DNA of 64,000 nt from CAIWHR01 sp963813415. GTDB lineage: Bacteria > Pseudomonadota > Gammaproteobacteria > Burkholderiales > Casimicrobiaceae. Under the pieces are notes generated by a model. The model saw only the letters and a list, made by a program, of their open reading frames with translations. It did not search any database and was not told the DNA's origin. The position numbers were made by a program, and so were the translations under genes. The stretch covers positions 1 to 64,000 of the forward strand of contig CAWEYW010000013.1 in NCBI GenBank assembly GCA_963813415.1, written 5' to 3'. Position 1 is the first letter of the stretch. Every line of letters starts with the position of its first letter. This document shows positions 53,515 through 62,827 of the stretch, in pieces.

Positions 53515-54588
53515 TTGGCAGCGGTCGAGATCAGGTCGGTCCACAAGCGGTTCGGGTCCACGGAGGTGATCCGGGGCGTGAACATCGCCATTGCGGAGGG
53601 CGACTTCTGCGTGCTCGTCGGACCTTCGGGCTGCGGCAAATCCACCCTGCTGCGCATGATCGCGGGACTGGAGGAGATCACGGACGGCGAGATCGCCATC
53701 GGCGGTCGCGTCGTGAATCGGGTGGCGCCCAAGGAACGCGATATCGCCATGGTGTTCCAGAACTACGCGCTATACCCGCACATGACGGTGCGCGACAACA
53801 TGGCCTTTGCGCTGACGCTCGCCAAGCTGCCGAAGGCGGACATCGAGCAGCGCCTCACGCGTGCGGCGGAGATCCTCGGCCTCGTGCCCTACCTCGACCG
53901 ATACCCGCGGCAGCTCTCCGGCGGCCAGCGCCAGCGCGTCGCGATGGGCCGCGCGATCGTGCGCGATCCGCAGGTCTTCCTGTTCGACGAGCCGCTCTCG
54001 AACCTCGATGCGAAGCTGCGTGTGCAGATGCGCACCGAGATCAAGGAGCTCCACCAGCGTCTCAAGACGACTTCGATCTACGTGACGCACGACCAGATCG
54101 AGGCCATGACCATGGCCGACAACATCGTGGTGATGCGCGACGGAATCGTGGAGCAGGCCGGCGATCCGCTGACTCTCTATGACCGTCCCGTGAATACGTT
54201 CGTGGCAGGATTCATCGGGTCTCCGGCGATGAACATGATCCCGGGCACCGCCCGCGTCCGCGACGGCGCAGCGCATATCGATTTCGCCGACGGCGTGACA
54301 CTCCCGTTGCCAACGGGTGCGCGCGCCGCTGACGGCCAGGCGGTGCTCTACGGCATGCGGCCGGAACATTGCAGCCTGAGCGGTGCCGAGGGCTTGCCGG
54401 CCGACGTGATCGTGGTCGAGCCGACCGGCGCCGATACCCAGCTCTACTGTCGCGTGAATGGCCGGGAAGTGACGGCCACGATCCGCGATCGCACATCCTG
54501 CCGCGCGGGCGACCGCGTGGTGCTCGCCCCGGACCTGGGGCGGGCGCATCTCTTCGACGCAGCGAGCGGAGTGCGCCTCGTCGCGTAG
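53515..54588 (+). CDS. sugar ABC transporter ATP-binding protein (UgpC/MsmK-type)
   Basis: 357 residues from a TTG start with a strong GAGGAGGAGCA ribosome site. Walker A VGPSGCGKSTLL, Q-loop MVFQNYALYPHMTV, signature LSGGQRQRVAMGRA, Walker B VFLFDEPLSNLD and a C-terminal TOBE/MalK-like domain. It energises the transporter formed by the next three genes, as multisubunit carbohydrate importers do. Confidence 0.93.
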   Translation: MAAVEIRSVHKRFGSTEVIRGVNIAIAEGDFCVLVGPSGCGKSTLLRMIAGLEEITDGEIAIGGRVVNRVAPKERDIAMVFQNYALYPHMTVRDNMAFALTLAKLPKADIEQRLTRAAEILGLVPYLDRYPRQLSGGQRQRVAMGRAIVRDPQVFLFDEPLSNLDAKLRVQMRTEIKELHQRLKTTSIYVTHDQIEAMTMADNIVVMRDGIVEQAGDPLTLYDRPVNTFVAGFIGSPAMNMIPGTARVRDGAAHIDFADGVTLPLPTGARAADGQAVLYGMRPEHCSLSGAEGLPADVIVVEPTGADTQLYCRVNGREVTATIRDRTSCRAGDRVVLAPDLGRAHLFDAASGVRLVA

Positions 54589-54638
54589 ATCACAGCCGTA
54601 CCAGCACCAGAAGAAACCCATCAACAAAGGAGGACAGC

Positions 54639-55964
54639 ATGAGCGATACGAAACGTCGTGACTTTCTCAAAACCACGGCGGGTGTGGCCGCCGGTGCTGC
54701 GCTCGGCCCGATGATCTGGTCGAAGGACGCGAGCGCACAGCAGTGGAACAACACGCCGGAGAAGGGCGCGAAGCTGCGCGTGCTGCGGTGGAGCCAGTTC
54801 GTGCAGGGTGACTGGGATCAGTACCTGGCGAACGTCAAGAAATTCCAGGACAAGTACCACATCGAGGTCCGCGTCGACAAGGAGGGCTGGGAGGACGTGC
54901 GTCCGAAAGCTGCCGTGGCGGCAAACACGGGTGCCGGTCCGGACATCATCCTGTCCACCAACGATGACGCGAATCTCTATCCCGAAAAGCTCGTCGACGT
55001 GACGGATGTCTGCAACTACCTCGGCGCGAAGTACGGCGGCTTCTATCCCGTTTGCGAGCCTTACCTCAAGCACGATGGCAAACGCTGGATCGGCGTGCCG
55101 CTCGGCGTCGCCGGCGTGTGCATGGTGTATCGGGAAAGCGCGGTCAAGGCCGCCGGATTCGACAGCTTTCCCAAGGACACCGACGGCTTTCTCAAGCTCT
55201 GCAAGGCGCTCAAGGAAAAGAACACGCCGGCGGGATTCGCACTCGGCAACGCCACCGGCGACGGAAATACCTGGTGCCAGTGGCTGGTCTGGGCCTTCGG
55301 TGGCAAGCTCGTCGACCAGAACAACAAGGTGGTGATCAACAGCCCGGAGACGATCAAGGCGCTGGAATACGCGAAGGAGCTCTATCCCACGTTCGTGCCC
55401 GGCACGCTCTCTTGGCTCGACCCGAACAACAACAAGGCGTTCCTGGACGGCCAGCTGTATCTGACCAACAACGGGATCTCGATCTATTATGCGGCGAAGA
55501 ACTCCGCCGATCCCAAGGTCAAGGCCATGGCGGCGGACATCAACCACGCGCAGATGCCGATCGGGCCGGCGGGCAAGCCGACCGAATTCGAGCTCTTCTT
55601 CAACCAGATGATCTTCAAGTACACGAAGTACCCGAAGGCCGCCAAGGAATTCCTGCGCTTCATGATGGAGGCCGAGCAGATGGACCCGTGGGTGCAAGCG
55701 GCTATCGGCTATGTCACGCCGGCACTGCGCTACTACGAAAAAAACCCGATCTGGACGTCGGACCCGAAGCACACGCCCTATCGCGACCTGATGAAGAACA
55801 TGCTGCCGAGCGGGTACGCCGGCAAGATGGGCTATGCCTCGGCGGGCGCACTGGCGGACTTCATCATCGTCAACATGGTGGCTGAAGCCGCATCGGGATC
55901 GAAGTCCCCGCAGGAAGCGGCCGAACGGGCGCAGAAGCGGGCGGAGCGCTATTACAAGGTGTAA
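54639..55964 (+). CDS. sugar ABC transporter substrate-binding protein, Tat-exported
   Basis: 441 residues after AAAGGAGGACAGC. The start MSDTKRRDFLKTTAGVAAG is a twin-arginine signal, so it is exported folded. The body is an extracellular solute-binding protein family 1 fold (KLRVLRWSQF, GAGPDIILSTNDDANLYPEK, FALGNATGDGNTWCQW). Several aromatic and Trp residues suggest a carbohydrate or polyol ligand; the identity is not readable. Confidence 0.92.
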   Translation: MSDTKRRDFLKTTAGVAAGAALGPMIWSKDASAQQWNNTPEKGAKLRVLRWSQFVQGDWDQYLANVKKFQDKYHIEVRVDKEGWEDVRPKAAVAANTGAGPDIILSTNDDANLYPEKLVDVTDVCNYLGAKYGGFYPVCEPYLKHDGKRWIGVPLGVAGVCMVYRESAVKAAGFDSFPKDTDGFLKLCKALKEKNTPAGFALGNATGDGNTWCQWLVWAFGGKLVDQNNKVVINSPETIKALEYAKELYPTFVPGTLSWLDPNNNKAFLDGQLYLTNNGISIYYAAKNSADPKVKAMAADINHAQMPIGPAGKPTEFELFFNQMIFKYTKYPKAAKEFLRFMMEAEQMDPWVQAAIGYVTPALRYYEKNPIWTSDPKHTPYRDLMKNMLPSGYAGKMGYASAGALADFIIVNMVAEAASGSKSPQEAAERAQKRAERYYKV

Positions 55965-56042
55965 TGCCGCAGCGTGATGTCGGCCGTGCGCGCGCAAGTG
56001 GGCGTGCGGCCGGCGTCACACGGGTCAGTCGAAGGGATTCCG

Positions 56043-56996
56043 ATGGCTAGCACCGCCTCCGCGGCCGTTCGCCCCGCGCGCCCGCAATCGTCGGCGCTTT
56101 CGCGTGCGCTCGATAACCGGAACTTGCTCGGCATGCTGTTCATGGTGCCGGCCGCCACGATACTGCTCCTGTTCCTCACCTATCCGCTTGCGCTCGGCAC
56201 CTATCTGGGGTTCACCGACACCAAGATCGGACGCGGCGGTCAGTGGGTCGGGCTCGAGAATTTCATCTTCCTGTGGGGCGACGAAGTCACCCGACTCGCA
56301 CTCTTCAACACGCTGTTCTATACCACCGTGGCCAGCGTCATCAAGTTCGGGCTGGGGCTCTGGCTGGCATTGCTGCTCAACAAGCACCTTCCGTTCAAGT
56401 CGTTCTTCCGCGCGATCGTGCTGCTGCCGTTCATCGTTCCCACCGCGTTATCGGCGATTGCGTTCTGGTGGATCTACGATGCGCAGTTCTCGATCATCAG
56501 CTGGGGCCTGCAGCGAATGGGGCTCATCCACGGCTACATCGATTTCCTGGGCGACCCCTGGAACGCACGCCTGTCGACGATCGCCGCGAACATCTGGCGC
56601 GGCGTGCCGTTCGTGGCAATCTGCCTCCTGGCCGGACTGCAGACGATCTCGCCGTCCTACTACGAGGCCGCCAGCCTGGATGGCGCCACGAGCTGGCAGC
56701 AGTTCCGCTTCGTGACCCTGCCGCTGCTGACGCCCATCATCGCCGTCGTGATGACGTTCTCGGTACTGTTCACGTTCACGGACTTCCAGCTGATCTACGT
56801 GCTGACGCGCGGGGGGCCGTTGAACGCGACGCACCTGATGGCGACGCTCTCGTTCCAGCGGGCGATTCCCGGTGGAGCGCTCGGCGAAGGTGCCGCCATC
56901 GCGACGGCGATGGTGCCGTTCCTGCTCGCCGCCATTCTCGTGTCGTATTACGGCTTGCAGCGGCGCGCGTGGCAACAGGGAGGAGCGGACGCATGA
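56043..56996 (+). CDS. sugar ABC transporter permease (UgpA/MalF-type)
   Basis: 317 residues, about six membrane helices, with the EAA-loop YYEAASLDGATSWQQFRFVT contacting the ATPase. First permease of the heterodimer; its stop overlaps the second permease start (ATGA). AAGGG precedes the ATG at 56043. Confidence 0.93.
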   Translation: MASTASAAVRPARPQSSALSRALDNRNLLGMLFMVPAATILLLFLTYPLALGTYLGFTDTKIGRGGQWVGLENFIFLWGDEVTRLALFNTLFYTTVASVIKFGLGLWLALLLNKHLPFKSFFRAIVLLPFIVPTALSAIAFWWIYDAQFSIISWGLQRMGLIHGYIDFLGDPWNARLSTIAANIWRGVPFVAICLLAGLQTISPSYYEAASLDGATSWQQFRFVTLPLLTPIIAVVMTFSVLFTFTDFQLIYVLTRGGPLNATHLMATLSFQRAIPGGALGEGAAIATAMVPFLLAAILVSYYGLQRRAWQQGGADA

Positions 56997-57880
56997 GCAC
57001 CGCCAACGCCGTACCGGAGAGTGTCGACTCGCAGGGAATGGCGTACCTCGTCTCGCTGCCGAGACGCGTGGTCACGGTGTATCTGCCGCTGCTGGTCTTC
57101 CTGATCGTGCTGCTGTTCCCGTTCTACTGGATGGTGGTGACTTCGCTGAAGCCGGACAACGAGCTGCTCTCGCGCGAGGGCAATCCGTTCTGGGTGATCC
57201 ATCCGACGCTTGCGCACATCAAGAAGCTGCTGTTCGACACCTCGTATCCCGAGTGGCTGTGGAATACCGTCCTGATCTCCGTGGTCGCAACGGTGCTTTC
57301 GCTGTTTTGCAGCGTCCTCGCCGCGTACGCCATCGAACGCCTGCGCTTTCGCGGGGCGCGCTATGTCGGCATGGCGATCTTTCTGGCGTATCTCGTGCCG
57401 CCCTCGGTGCTGTTCATTCCGCTGGCCGCAATGGTGTATCAGCTGCACCTGTTCGATACGCGGCTCGCACTGATCCTGACGTACCCCACGTTCCTCATTC
57501 CCTTCTGCACGTGGCTCCTGATGGGCTACTTCAAGTCCATTCCCTTCGAGCTCGAGGAATGCGCGCTCATCGACGGCGCAAGCCGGCTGCAGATCCTGGT
57601 GAAGATCATCCTGCCGCTCGCCGTACCGGGCCTCATCTCGGCGGGCATCTTCGCGTTCACGCTGTCCTGGAACGAGTTCATCTATGCCCTGACGTTCATT
57701 TCGTCGTCGGAGGTCAAGACGGTGCCGGTCGCCGTGGTGACCGAGCTGGTCGAGGGCGACGTCTACCACTGGGGCTCGCTCATGGCCGGGGCGCTCTTCG
57801 GCTCGCTGCCGGTCGCACTCCTGTACTCGTTTTTCGTGGAGTACTACGTTTCCGGTCTCACGGGTGCCGTGAAGGAATAG
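56993..57880 (+). CDS. sugar ABC transporter permease (UgpE/MalG-type)
   Basis: 295 residues, about six membrane helices. The EAA-loop FELEECALIDGASRLQILVK and the conserved FTLSWNEFIYALTFI block are typical of MalG-type permeases. The ATG overlaps the preceding stop codon. Last gene of the transporter operon. Confidence 0.93.
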   Translation: MSTANAVPESVDSQGMAYLVSLPRRVVTVYLPLLVFLIVLLFPFYWMVVTSLKPDNELLSREGNPFWVIHPTLAHIKKLLFDTSYPEWLWNTVLISVVATVLSLFCSVLAAYAIERLRFRGARYVGMAIFLAYLVPPSVLFIPLAAMVYQLHLFDTRLALILTYPTFLIPFCTWLLMGYFKSIPFELEECALIDGASRLQILVKIILPLAVPGLISAGIFAFTLSWNEFIYALTFISSSEVKTVPVAVVTELVEGDVYHWGSLMAGALFGSLPVALLYSFFVEYYVSGLTGAVKE

Positions 57881-57950
57881 CCCTGTGCGCCGAGGGGTCG
57901 GCCCGCGACCGGAACCTCCTTGAGTTCCCGACGGTCCGCGCCCAATTGGG

Positions 57951-57956
57951 TACAAT
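57951..57956 (+). promoter_or_regulatory. candidate -10 element of grxD
   Basis: TACAAT, 25 nt before the grxD start codon. No good -35 hexamer is seen at the right distance. Confidence 0.35.
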
Positions 57957-57981
57957 CGAGCGCATTCAGGAGGAAGTCGAC

Positions 57982-58299
57982 ATGAGCATCCAGGACGTCA
58001 TTCGCGAGCAGGTCACCGGGAACCGCGTGGTTCTCTACATGAAGGGTACGCCGCAGTTTCCGCAGTGCGGTTTCTCGAGCGCCGCCGTGGAGATGCTCAA
58101 GGCGTGCGGGCTGGGCGATTTCGCGACCGTGAACGTGCTTGCCGATCCCGAGATCCGGCAAGGCATCAAGGAATACGCAAACTGGCCCACGATTCCCCAG
58201 CTGTACGTGAACGGGGAGTTCATCGGCGGCTCGGACATCATGCGCGAAATGTTCGAGTCAGGCGAACTGCAGCAGTTGCTGAACCAGCAACCTGCCTGA
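57982..58299 (+). CDS. grxD: monothiol glutaredoxin of the Grx4 family
   Basis: 105 residues. The active site CGFS is present in GTPQFPQCGFSS, with the cis-Pro loop WPTIPQLYVNGEFIGGSDI. Grx4-type proteins bind a [2Fe-2S] cluster with glutathione and deliver it in Fe-S assembly. Strong AGGAGGAAG ribosome site. The cysteine-free relative at 16.7 kb offers a contrast. Followed by a terminator. Confidence 0.96.
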   Translation: MSIQDVIREQVTGNRVVLYMKGTPQFPQCGFSSAAVEMLKACGLGDFATVNVLADPEIRQGIKEYANWPTIPQLYVNGEFIGGSDIMREMFESGELQQLLNQQPA

Positions 58300-58318
58300 A
58301 ACACGTACGGGCAACCTC

Positions 58319-58343
58319 AAAAGGGCCGCGTCGCGGCCCTTTT
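58319..58343 (+). terminator. rho-independent terminator after grxD
   Basis: AAAAGGGCCGC-GTC-GCGGCCCTTTT, 7-bp GC stem flanked by A4 and T4, beginning 20 nt after the grxD stop. Confidence 0.9.
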
Positions 58344-58582
58344 GCTTTGGTGTGCCGGGGGAACAAACCGGTGGGCGAGCGCACCAGAAGCGAGCTGCAG
58401 TCAGCCCATTCTGGTGCAAAGCCCGCGATATGGTTCGTGGGAGAACTAACAAGTTATTGAAATGGTTGAACCTTCGCGTGTGGCACGGCAGCTGCTCCCG
58501 ATAGGTGCGGGCGCGGGAGCGCGGCCCATAACAGAGCAGCGCCTGCGAGTGCTGCCATCAGCCACGAGGGGATAGGGGAGCC

Positions 58583-59785
58583 ATGGACGTATCGAAAGCG
58601 GGCAGCGACACGCTGTTCCTGTTGCTGGGCGCGGTGATGGTGCTTGCGATGCATGCGGGCTTCGCGTTCCTGGAGCTGGGGACCGTGCGCAAGAAGAACC
58701 AAGTCAACGCGCTGGTCAAGATCCTCGTGGATTTCAGCGTTTCGACCGTCGCCTATTTCTTCATCGGCTACGGCATCGCCTATGGCACCAGCTTCTTCAC
58801 CGGGGCGGAGGCACTCAGCGCGAAGAACGGCTACGAGCTCGTCCGCTTCTTTTTCCTGCTCACGTTCGCGGCAGCCATTCCAGCGATCGTGTCGGGTGGA
58901 ATCGCCGAGCGCGCCCGCTTCAATCCGCAACTCGCCGCGACGTTCCTCCTGGTCGGGTTCGTGTATCCCTTTTTCGAGGGCATCGCCTGGAACCAGCACT
59001 ACGGAATCCAGGTGTGGCTGAAGTCGACCTTCGGCGCGGAGTTTCATGATTTCGCCGGGAGCGTAGTCGTCCATGCGGTGGGCGGCTGGATTGGCCTCGT
59101 CGCCGTGCTCCTGCTCGGCGCGCGGCGTGGCCGCTATTCACGCGATGGCGGCATCGCGGCGCACCCGCCGTCGTCCATCCCGTTCCTGGCACTCGGGGCC
59201 TGGGTACTGTCGGTCGGCTGGTTCGGGTTCAACGTCATGTCGGCGCAGTCGCTCGACAGGATCTCCGGGCTGGTGGCGGTGAATTCGCTGATGGCGATGG
59301 CCGGCGGCACCATTGCCGCGTTCGTTGCCGGACGCAACGACCCCGGCTTCGTGCACAACGGCCCGCTTGCCGGCCTCGTCGCGGTCTGCGCTGGCTCGGA
59401 CGTGATGCATCCTATCGGCGCGTTGGCAACGGGCGTCTGCGCGGGGTCGCTGTTCGTCTATCTGTTCACCCAGACCCAGAACCGCTTCCGCATCGACGAC
59501 GTGCTCGGGGTCTGGCCATTGCACGGCGTGTGCGGCGCGTGGGGTGGCATCGCTGCGGGTATCTTCGGGACCCGCGCGCTCGGCGGGCTCGGAGGGGTGG
59601 CGATCGGCTCGCAGCTCATCGGGACGCTGGGCGGCATCGCCGTCGCGGTGGTCGGTGCCGGCATCGTGTACGGCGCCTTGAAAAAGTTCATAGGGCTGCG
59701 CCTCGATCCCGAGCAGGAGTTCAATGGGGCCGACCTCACCATTCACAACATCACCGCAACCCCAGAAAGGGAAGTGAGTTGGTGA
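58583..59785 (+). CDS. amtB: ammonium transporter
   Basis: 400 residues, eleven predicted membrane helices. The twin-His pore residues lie in GSVVVHAVGGWIG and GVWPLHGVCGAWGG, and the Phe/Trp gate and DFAGS motif are present. Conducts NH4+/NH3 at the inner membrane. No glnK/PII gene is adjacent, although amtB is usually linked to one. A tandem-repeat array begins 4 nt after its stop codon. Confidence 0.95.
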   Translation: MDVSKAGSDTLFLLLGAVMVLAMHAGFAFLELGTVRKKNQVNALVKILVDFSVSTVAYFFIGYGIAYGTSFFTGAEALSAKNGYELVRFFFLLTFAAAIPAIVSGGIAERARFNPQLAATFLLVGFVYPFFEGIAWNQHYGIQVWLKSTFGAEFHDFAGSVVVHAVGGWIGLVAVLLLGARRGRYSRDGGIAAHPPSSIPFLALGAWVLSVGWFGFNVMSAQSLDRISGLVAVNSLMAMAGGTIAAFVAGRNDPGFVHNGPLAGLVAVCAGSDVMHPIGALATGVCAGSLFVYLFTQTQNRFRIDDVLGVWPLHGVCGAWGGIAAGIFGTRALGGLGGVAIGSQLIGTLGGIAVAVVGAGIVYGALKKFIGLRLDPEQEFNGADLTIHNITATPEREVSW

Positions 59786-59789
59786 CGGC

Positions 59790-60201
59790 GCGAGCCGAGG
59801 AGCAGGGGCCCCGCCGGGTTTCGGCGGGGATGCGACTGGGGCGAGTCGACGTTCGAGGCCGACACCACTAACTTTGCATCTGCTGCACGGTGCGGAGGCC
59901 GAGCGGGCGAGCCGAGGAGCAGGGGCCCCGCCGGGTTTTGGTGGGGATGCGACTGGGGCGAGTCGACGTTCGAGGCCGACACCACTAACTTTGCATCTGC
60001 TGCACGGTGCGGAGGCCGAGCGGGCGAGCCGAGGAGCAGGGGCCCCGCCGGGTTTTGGTGGGGATGCGACTGGGGCGAGTCGACGTTCGAGGCCGACACC
60101 ACTAACTTTGCATCTGCTGCACGGTGCGGAGGCCGAGCGGGCGAGCCGAGGAGCAGGGGCCCCGCCGGGTTTTGGTGGGGATGCGACTGGGGCGAGTCGA
60201 C
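59790..60201. repeat. 117-bp tandem repeat array (3 full units plus 61 bp)
   Basis: Units start at 59790, 59907, 60024 and 60141. Units 2 and 3 are identical, unit 1 differs at two bases, and unit 4 is cut after 61 bp, matching unit 2 to that point. Each unit contains GGGGCCCC and the inverted repeat CGACT-GGGGCG-AGTCG. 117 is a multiple of three, and several frames on both strands stay open (one gives a 39-residue repeat), but no ribosome site supports translation. It lies between convergent amtB and spoT. Confidence 0.95.
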
Positions 60202-60211
60202 ACGGCACACG

Positions 60212-60309
60212 CAGCAGTCAGGCTGATGCCGGACTTACAGCGCGAACGCCGCGCCCCACCCAGCAGTCAGGCCGATGCCGGAGTTACGGCGCGAACGCCG
60301 CGGCACACG
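60212..60309. repeat. 49-bp direct repeat (two copies)
   Basis: Copies at 60212-60260 and 60261-60309, both beginning CAGCAGTCAGG and containing GATGCCGGA and GCGCGAACGCCGCG, differing at several bases. Not part of the 117-bp unit. Confidence 0.8.
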
Positions 60310-60378
60310 GCAAGTAATCAGGCGCAAACCTGACCTGCAGTCGATCGGAGGGATGTTGCGCCGAGGCGAGCAGGTCGT

Positions 60379-62520
60379 TCACGTGCGTGCCCGATGCACT
60401 CTGCGCACGTCGGGGATGCGTTTCAGTGCCCGAATCACGTGCGCCAGATGTCGACGGTCACGCACCTGCACGCTGAAGAACATCGCGAGCACGTCGCCGC
60501 CGTCGGGCCGCTCCATCGACACGTTGTCGATATTGGCCTGCGCATCGGCAATGGCCATTGCAAGGTCAGCGAGCAGACCGCGACGATCGTTCACGAGCAG
60601 CCGGATTCCCGCATCGAACACGCCTTCGATATCGGCCGACCATTCGACGTCGATCAGCTGATCCGAATCGGCACGCTGCTTCTTCAGGGTGACGCAGTCG
60701 CGGTTGTGGACCAACAGCCCCTGGCCCTTGCGGAACTGTCCCAGCACCTTGTCGCCGGGGATGGGCCGGCAGCACTTCGCGTACTGGATGGCCACGCCCT
60801 CGACCCCGCGCAACGTCAGCGAGCCCGGCTTGCCGCCGCCGTGCGACCCGGCACCCGCAACCCCGTCGTCGGCAGCGGTGCCGCTGCGGGTGAGGGCCTG
60901 CGCCACTACGAACGAGAGTCGCTTTCCGAGCCCGATGTCGGCGAGGATTTCGAGATGGCTCTTCGTGCCGTATTCGCGCGCGAGCGCTTCCCAGCGGTCC
61001 CATGTCACGGCTTCCGGCGACACCTTGAGGGTCGCGAGCGCCTGATTCAGCAGACGCTCGCCGAGCGCTGCGGATTCCTTCTGCTGCAGCCCCTTGAGGA
61101 AATGGCGGATCCGCGAACGGGCCTTGCCGGTCGCCACGAACGATAGCCACGACGGGTTCGGCCGCGCAGTGGGGGCCGTGATGACCTCGACCTGATCGCC
61201 GTTCTTGAGCTCGGTGCGCAGCGGCATCTGCTCGTAGTTGATCCGTGCCGCCACGCAATGGTGGCCGATATCGGTGTGCACTGCGTACGCGAAATCGACC
61301 GCCGTCGCGCCGCGCGGCAGGGCCATGATCTTGCCCTTCGGCGTGAAGACGTAGATCTCGTCCGGAAAGAGGTCGCCCTTGATGTGCTCGAGGAATTCCT
61401 TCGAGTCCCGCGACTCGGACTGGATCTCGAGCAGGCTCTGCAGCCACCGATGCGTTTCGCGCTGCGCCTCCGCGATATCGAGTTCGCCGCCGGACTTGTA
61501 GAGCCAGTGTGCCGCCACGCCCGCCTCCGCGATGCGATGCATGTCGTGCGTGCGGATCTGCGCCTCCAGGGGCGTCCCGTACGGTCCGAACAGCGTCGTG
61601 TGCAACGACTGGTAGCCATTCGCCTTCGGGATGGCAATGTAGTCCTTGAACTTGCCGGGAATCGGCTTGTACAGCCCGTGCAGCACGCCAAGCGCGGCAT
61701 AGCATGCATTGGCATCGTGTACGAGCACCCGCACGCCGTAGATGTCGAACACCTGCGAGAACGTGTAGCGCTTCTCGCGCATCTTCTTGTAGGCCGAGTA
61801 GATGGTCTTCTCGCGCCCCGACACGTTCGCGGCGATGCCGGCCCGCTCGAGTCCGTCGCGGATGACGTCGAGCAACCGGTTCATCACCTCGCGCCGGTTG
61901 CCTCGCGCGGCCTTGATCGCGCTCGCAAGGATGCGAAAGCGCATCGGGTGCAGGTGCTTGAACGCGAGATCCTGCAGCTCGAGATAGAGTGCGTTGAGGC
62001 CCAGCCTGTTGGCGATGGGGGCGTAGATGTCGAGCGTCTCGCGCGCGATGCGCCTGCGATGCGGCGGCGCCATGGCGTCGAGGGTGCGCATGTTGTGCAG
62101 CCGGTCCGCGAGCTTGATCAGGATGACGCGCACGTCCTGCGCCATCGCGAGAAGCATCTTGCGGAAGTTCTCCGCCTGCGCCTCCTCGCGCGACGTGAAC
62201 TCGATCTGGTCGAGTTTCGACAGACCGTCGACCATGTCGGCGACGGGCTTGCCGAACGAATGCTCGATCTCGTTCTTCGAGACCTTCGTATCCTCCATCA
62301 CGTCGTGGAGGAGCGCTGCCGCCAGTCCCTGGGCATCCAGCCGCCACTGCGACAGGATGCTCGCGACCGCGAGCGGATGGGTGATGTAGGGCTCGCCCGA
62401 CTTGCGGAACTGACCGCGGTGGGCGGATGCCGAGAATTCGAACGCGCGCTCCACGAGCGCGACGTCAGGCGCCGCGAGGTAGTGGCCGAGGTGTCGCGTG
62501 AACTCCGCTATTTCCGCCAT
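60379..62520 (-). CDS. spoT: bifunctional (p)ppGpp synthetase/hydrolase
   Basis: 713 residues. An HD hydrolase domain with intact HD motif (ALLHDVMEDTK) and its His/Asp ligands near AHRGQFRKSGEPYITHP; a synthetase domain with GYQSLHTTLFGPYGT; TGS (YVFTPKGKIMALPRGATAVD); a zinc-finger-like CCRPIPGD region; and a C-terminal ACT domain. The intact hydrolase site identifies SpoT/Rel rather than RelA. Controls the stringent response. Last gene of the yicC-gmk-rpoZ-spoT order. Confidence 0.96.
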   Translation of the reverse strand: MAEIAEFTRHLGHYLAAPDVALVERAFEFSASAHRGQFRKSGEPYITHPLAVASILSQWRLDAQGLAAALLHDVMEDTKVSKNEIEHSFGKPVADMVDGLSKLDQIEFTSREEAQAENFRKMLLAMAQDVRVILIKLADRLHNMRTLDAMAPPHRRRIARETLDIYAPIANRLGLNALYLELQDLAFKHLHPMRFRILASAIKAARGNRREVMNRLLDVIRDGLERAGIAANVSGREKTIYSAYKKMREKRYTFSQVFDIYGVRVLVHDANACYAALGVLHGLYKPIPGKFKDYIAIPKANGYQSLHTTLFGPYGTPLEAQIRTHDMHRIAEAGVAAHWLYKSGGELDIAEAQRETHRWLQSLLEIQSESRDSKEFLEHIKGDLFPDEIYVFTPKGKIMALPRGATAVDFAYAVHTDIGHHCVAARINYEQMPLRTELKNGDQVEVITAPTARPNPSWLSFVATGKARSRIRHFLKGLQQKESAALGERLLNQALATLKVSPEAVTWDRWEALAREYGTKSHLEILADIGLGKRLSFVVAQALTRSGTAADDGVAGAGSHGGGKPGSLTLRGVEGVAIQYAKCCRPIPGDKVLGQFRKGQGLLVHNRDCVTLKKQRADSDQLIDVEWSADIEGVFDAGIRLLVNDRRGLLADLAMAIADAQANIDNVSMERPDGGDVLAMFFSVQVRDRRHLAHVIRALKRIPDVRRVHRART

Positions 62521-62601
62521 GTTTCACGAAACCCCGCACGGCGCGGCTCGGGGCGACCGATCGCCGCACCGTAGCTCACTGGCTAGCGCCGGCTTCGCAC
62601 A

Positions 62602-62808
62602 TCAGCTCTGGCCTTTGAGCAGCAACTCGATGCCGACCTTGCCGGCGGCGATCTCGCGCAACGCGATCACGGTGGGCTTGTCCCGGTCGGCGTCGAGCAG
62701 CGGGCTCGATCCCGCCGACAGCTGGCGTGCGCGATTGGTCGCAGCGAGCGTGAGCTCGAATCGGTTGGGAATCTTGTCCAGACAGTCGTCGATGGTGATG
62801 CGGGCCAT
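62602..62808 (-). CDS. rpoZ: RNA polymerase omega subunit
   Basis: 68 residues, somewhat short but with the full core: MARITIDDCLDKIPNRFEL, AATNRARQLSAG and KPTVIALREIAAGKVG. Helps assemble RNA polymerase around beta-prime and mediates ppGpp binding, fitting its place before spoT. It starts 19 nt after gmk. Confidence 0.96.
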   Translation of the reverse strand: MARITIDDCLDKIPNRFELTLAATNRARQLSAGSSPLLDADRDKPTVIALREIAAGKVGIELLLKGQS

Positions 62809-62827
62809 GGTGGTCTACCGGTGAGGG

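Noticed and set aside
59743..60210. A minus-strand frame encoding a 39-residue repeat protein across the tandem array
   Set aside because: The 117-bp unit contains no stop in several frames on both strands, so openness is automatic. No ribosome site or signal peptide supports translation.
59790..60309. CRISPR array
   Set aside because: The 117-bp units are directly adjacent with no spacers, and no cas genes are present.
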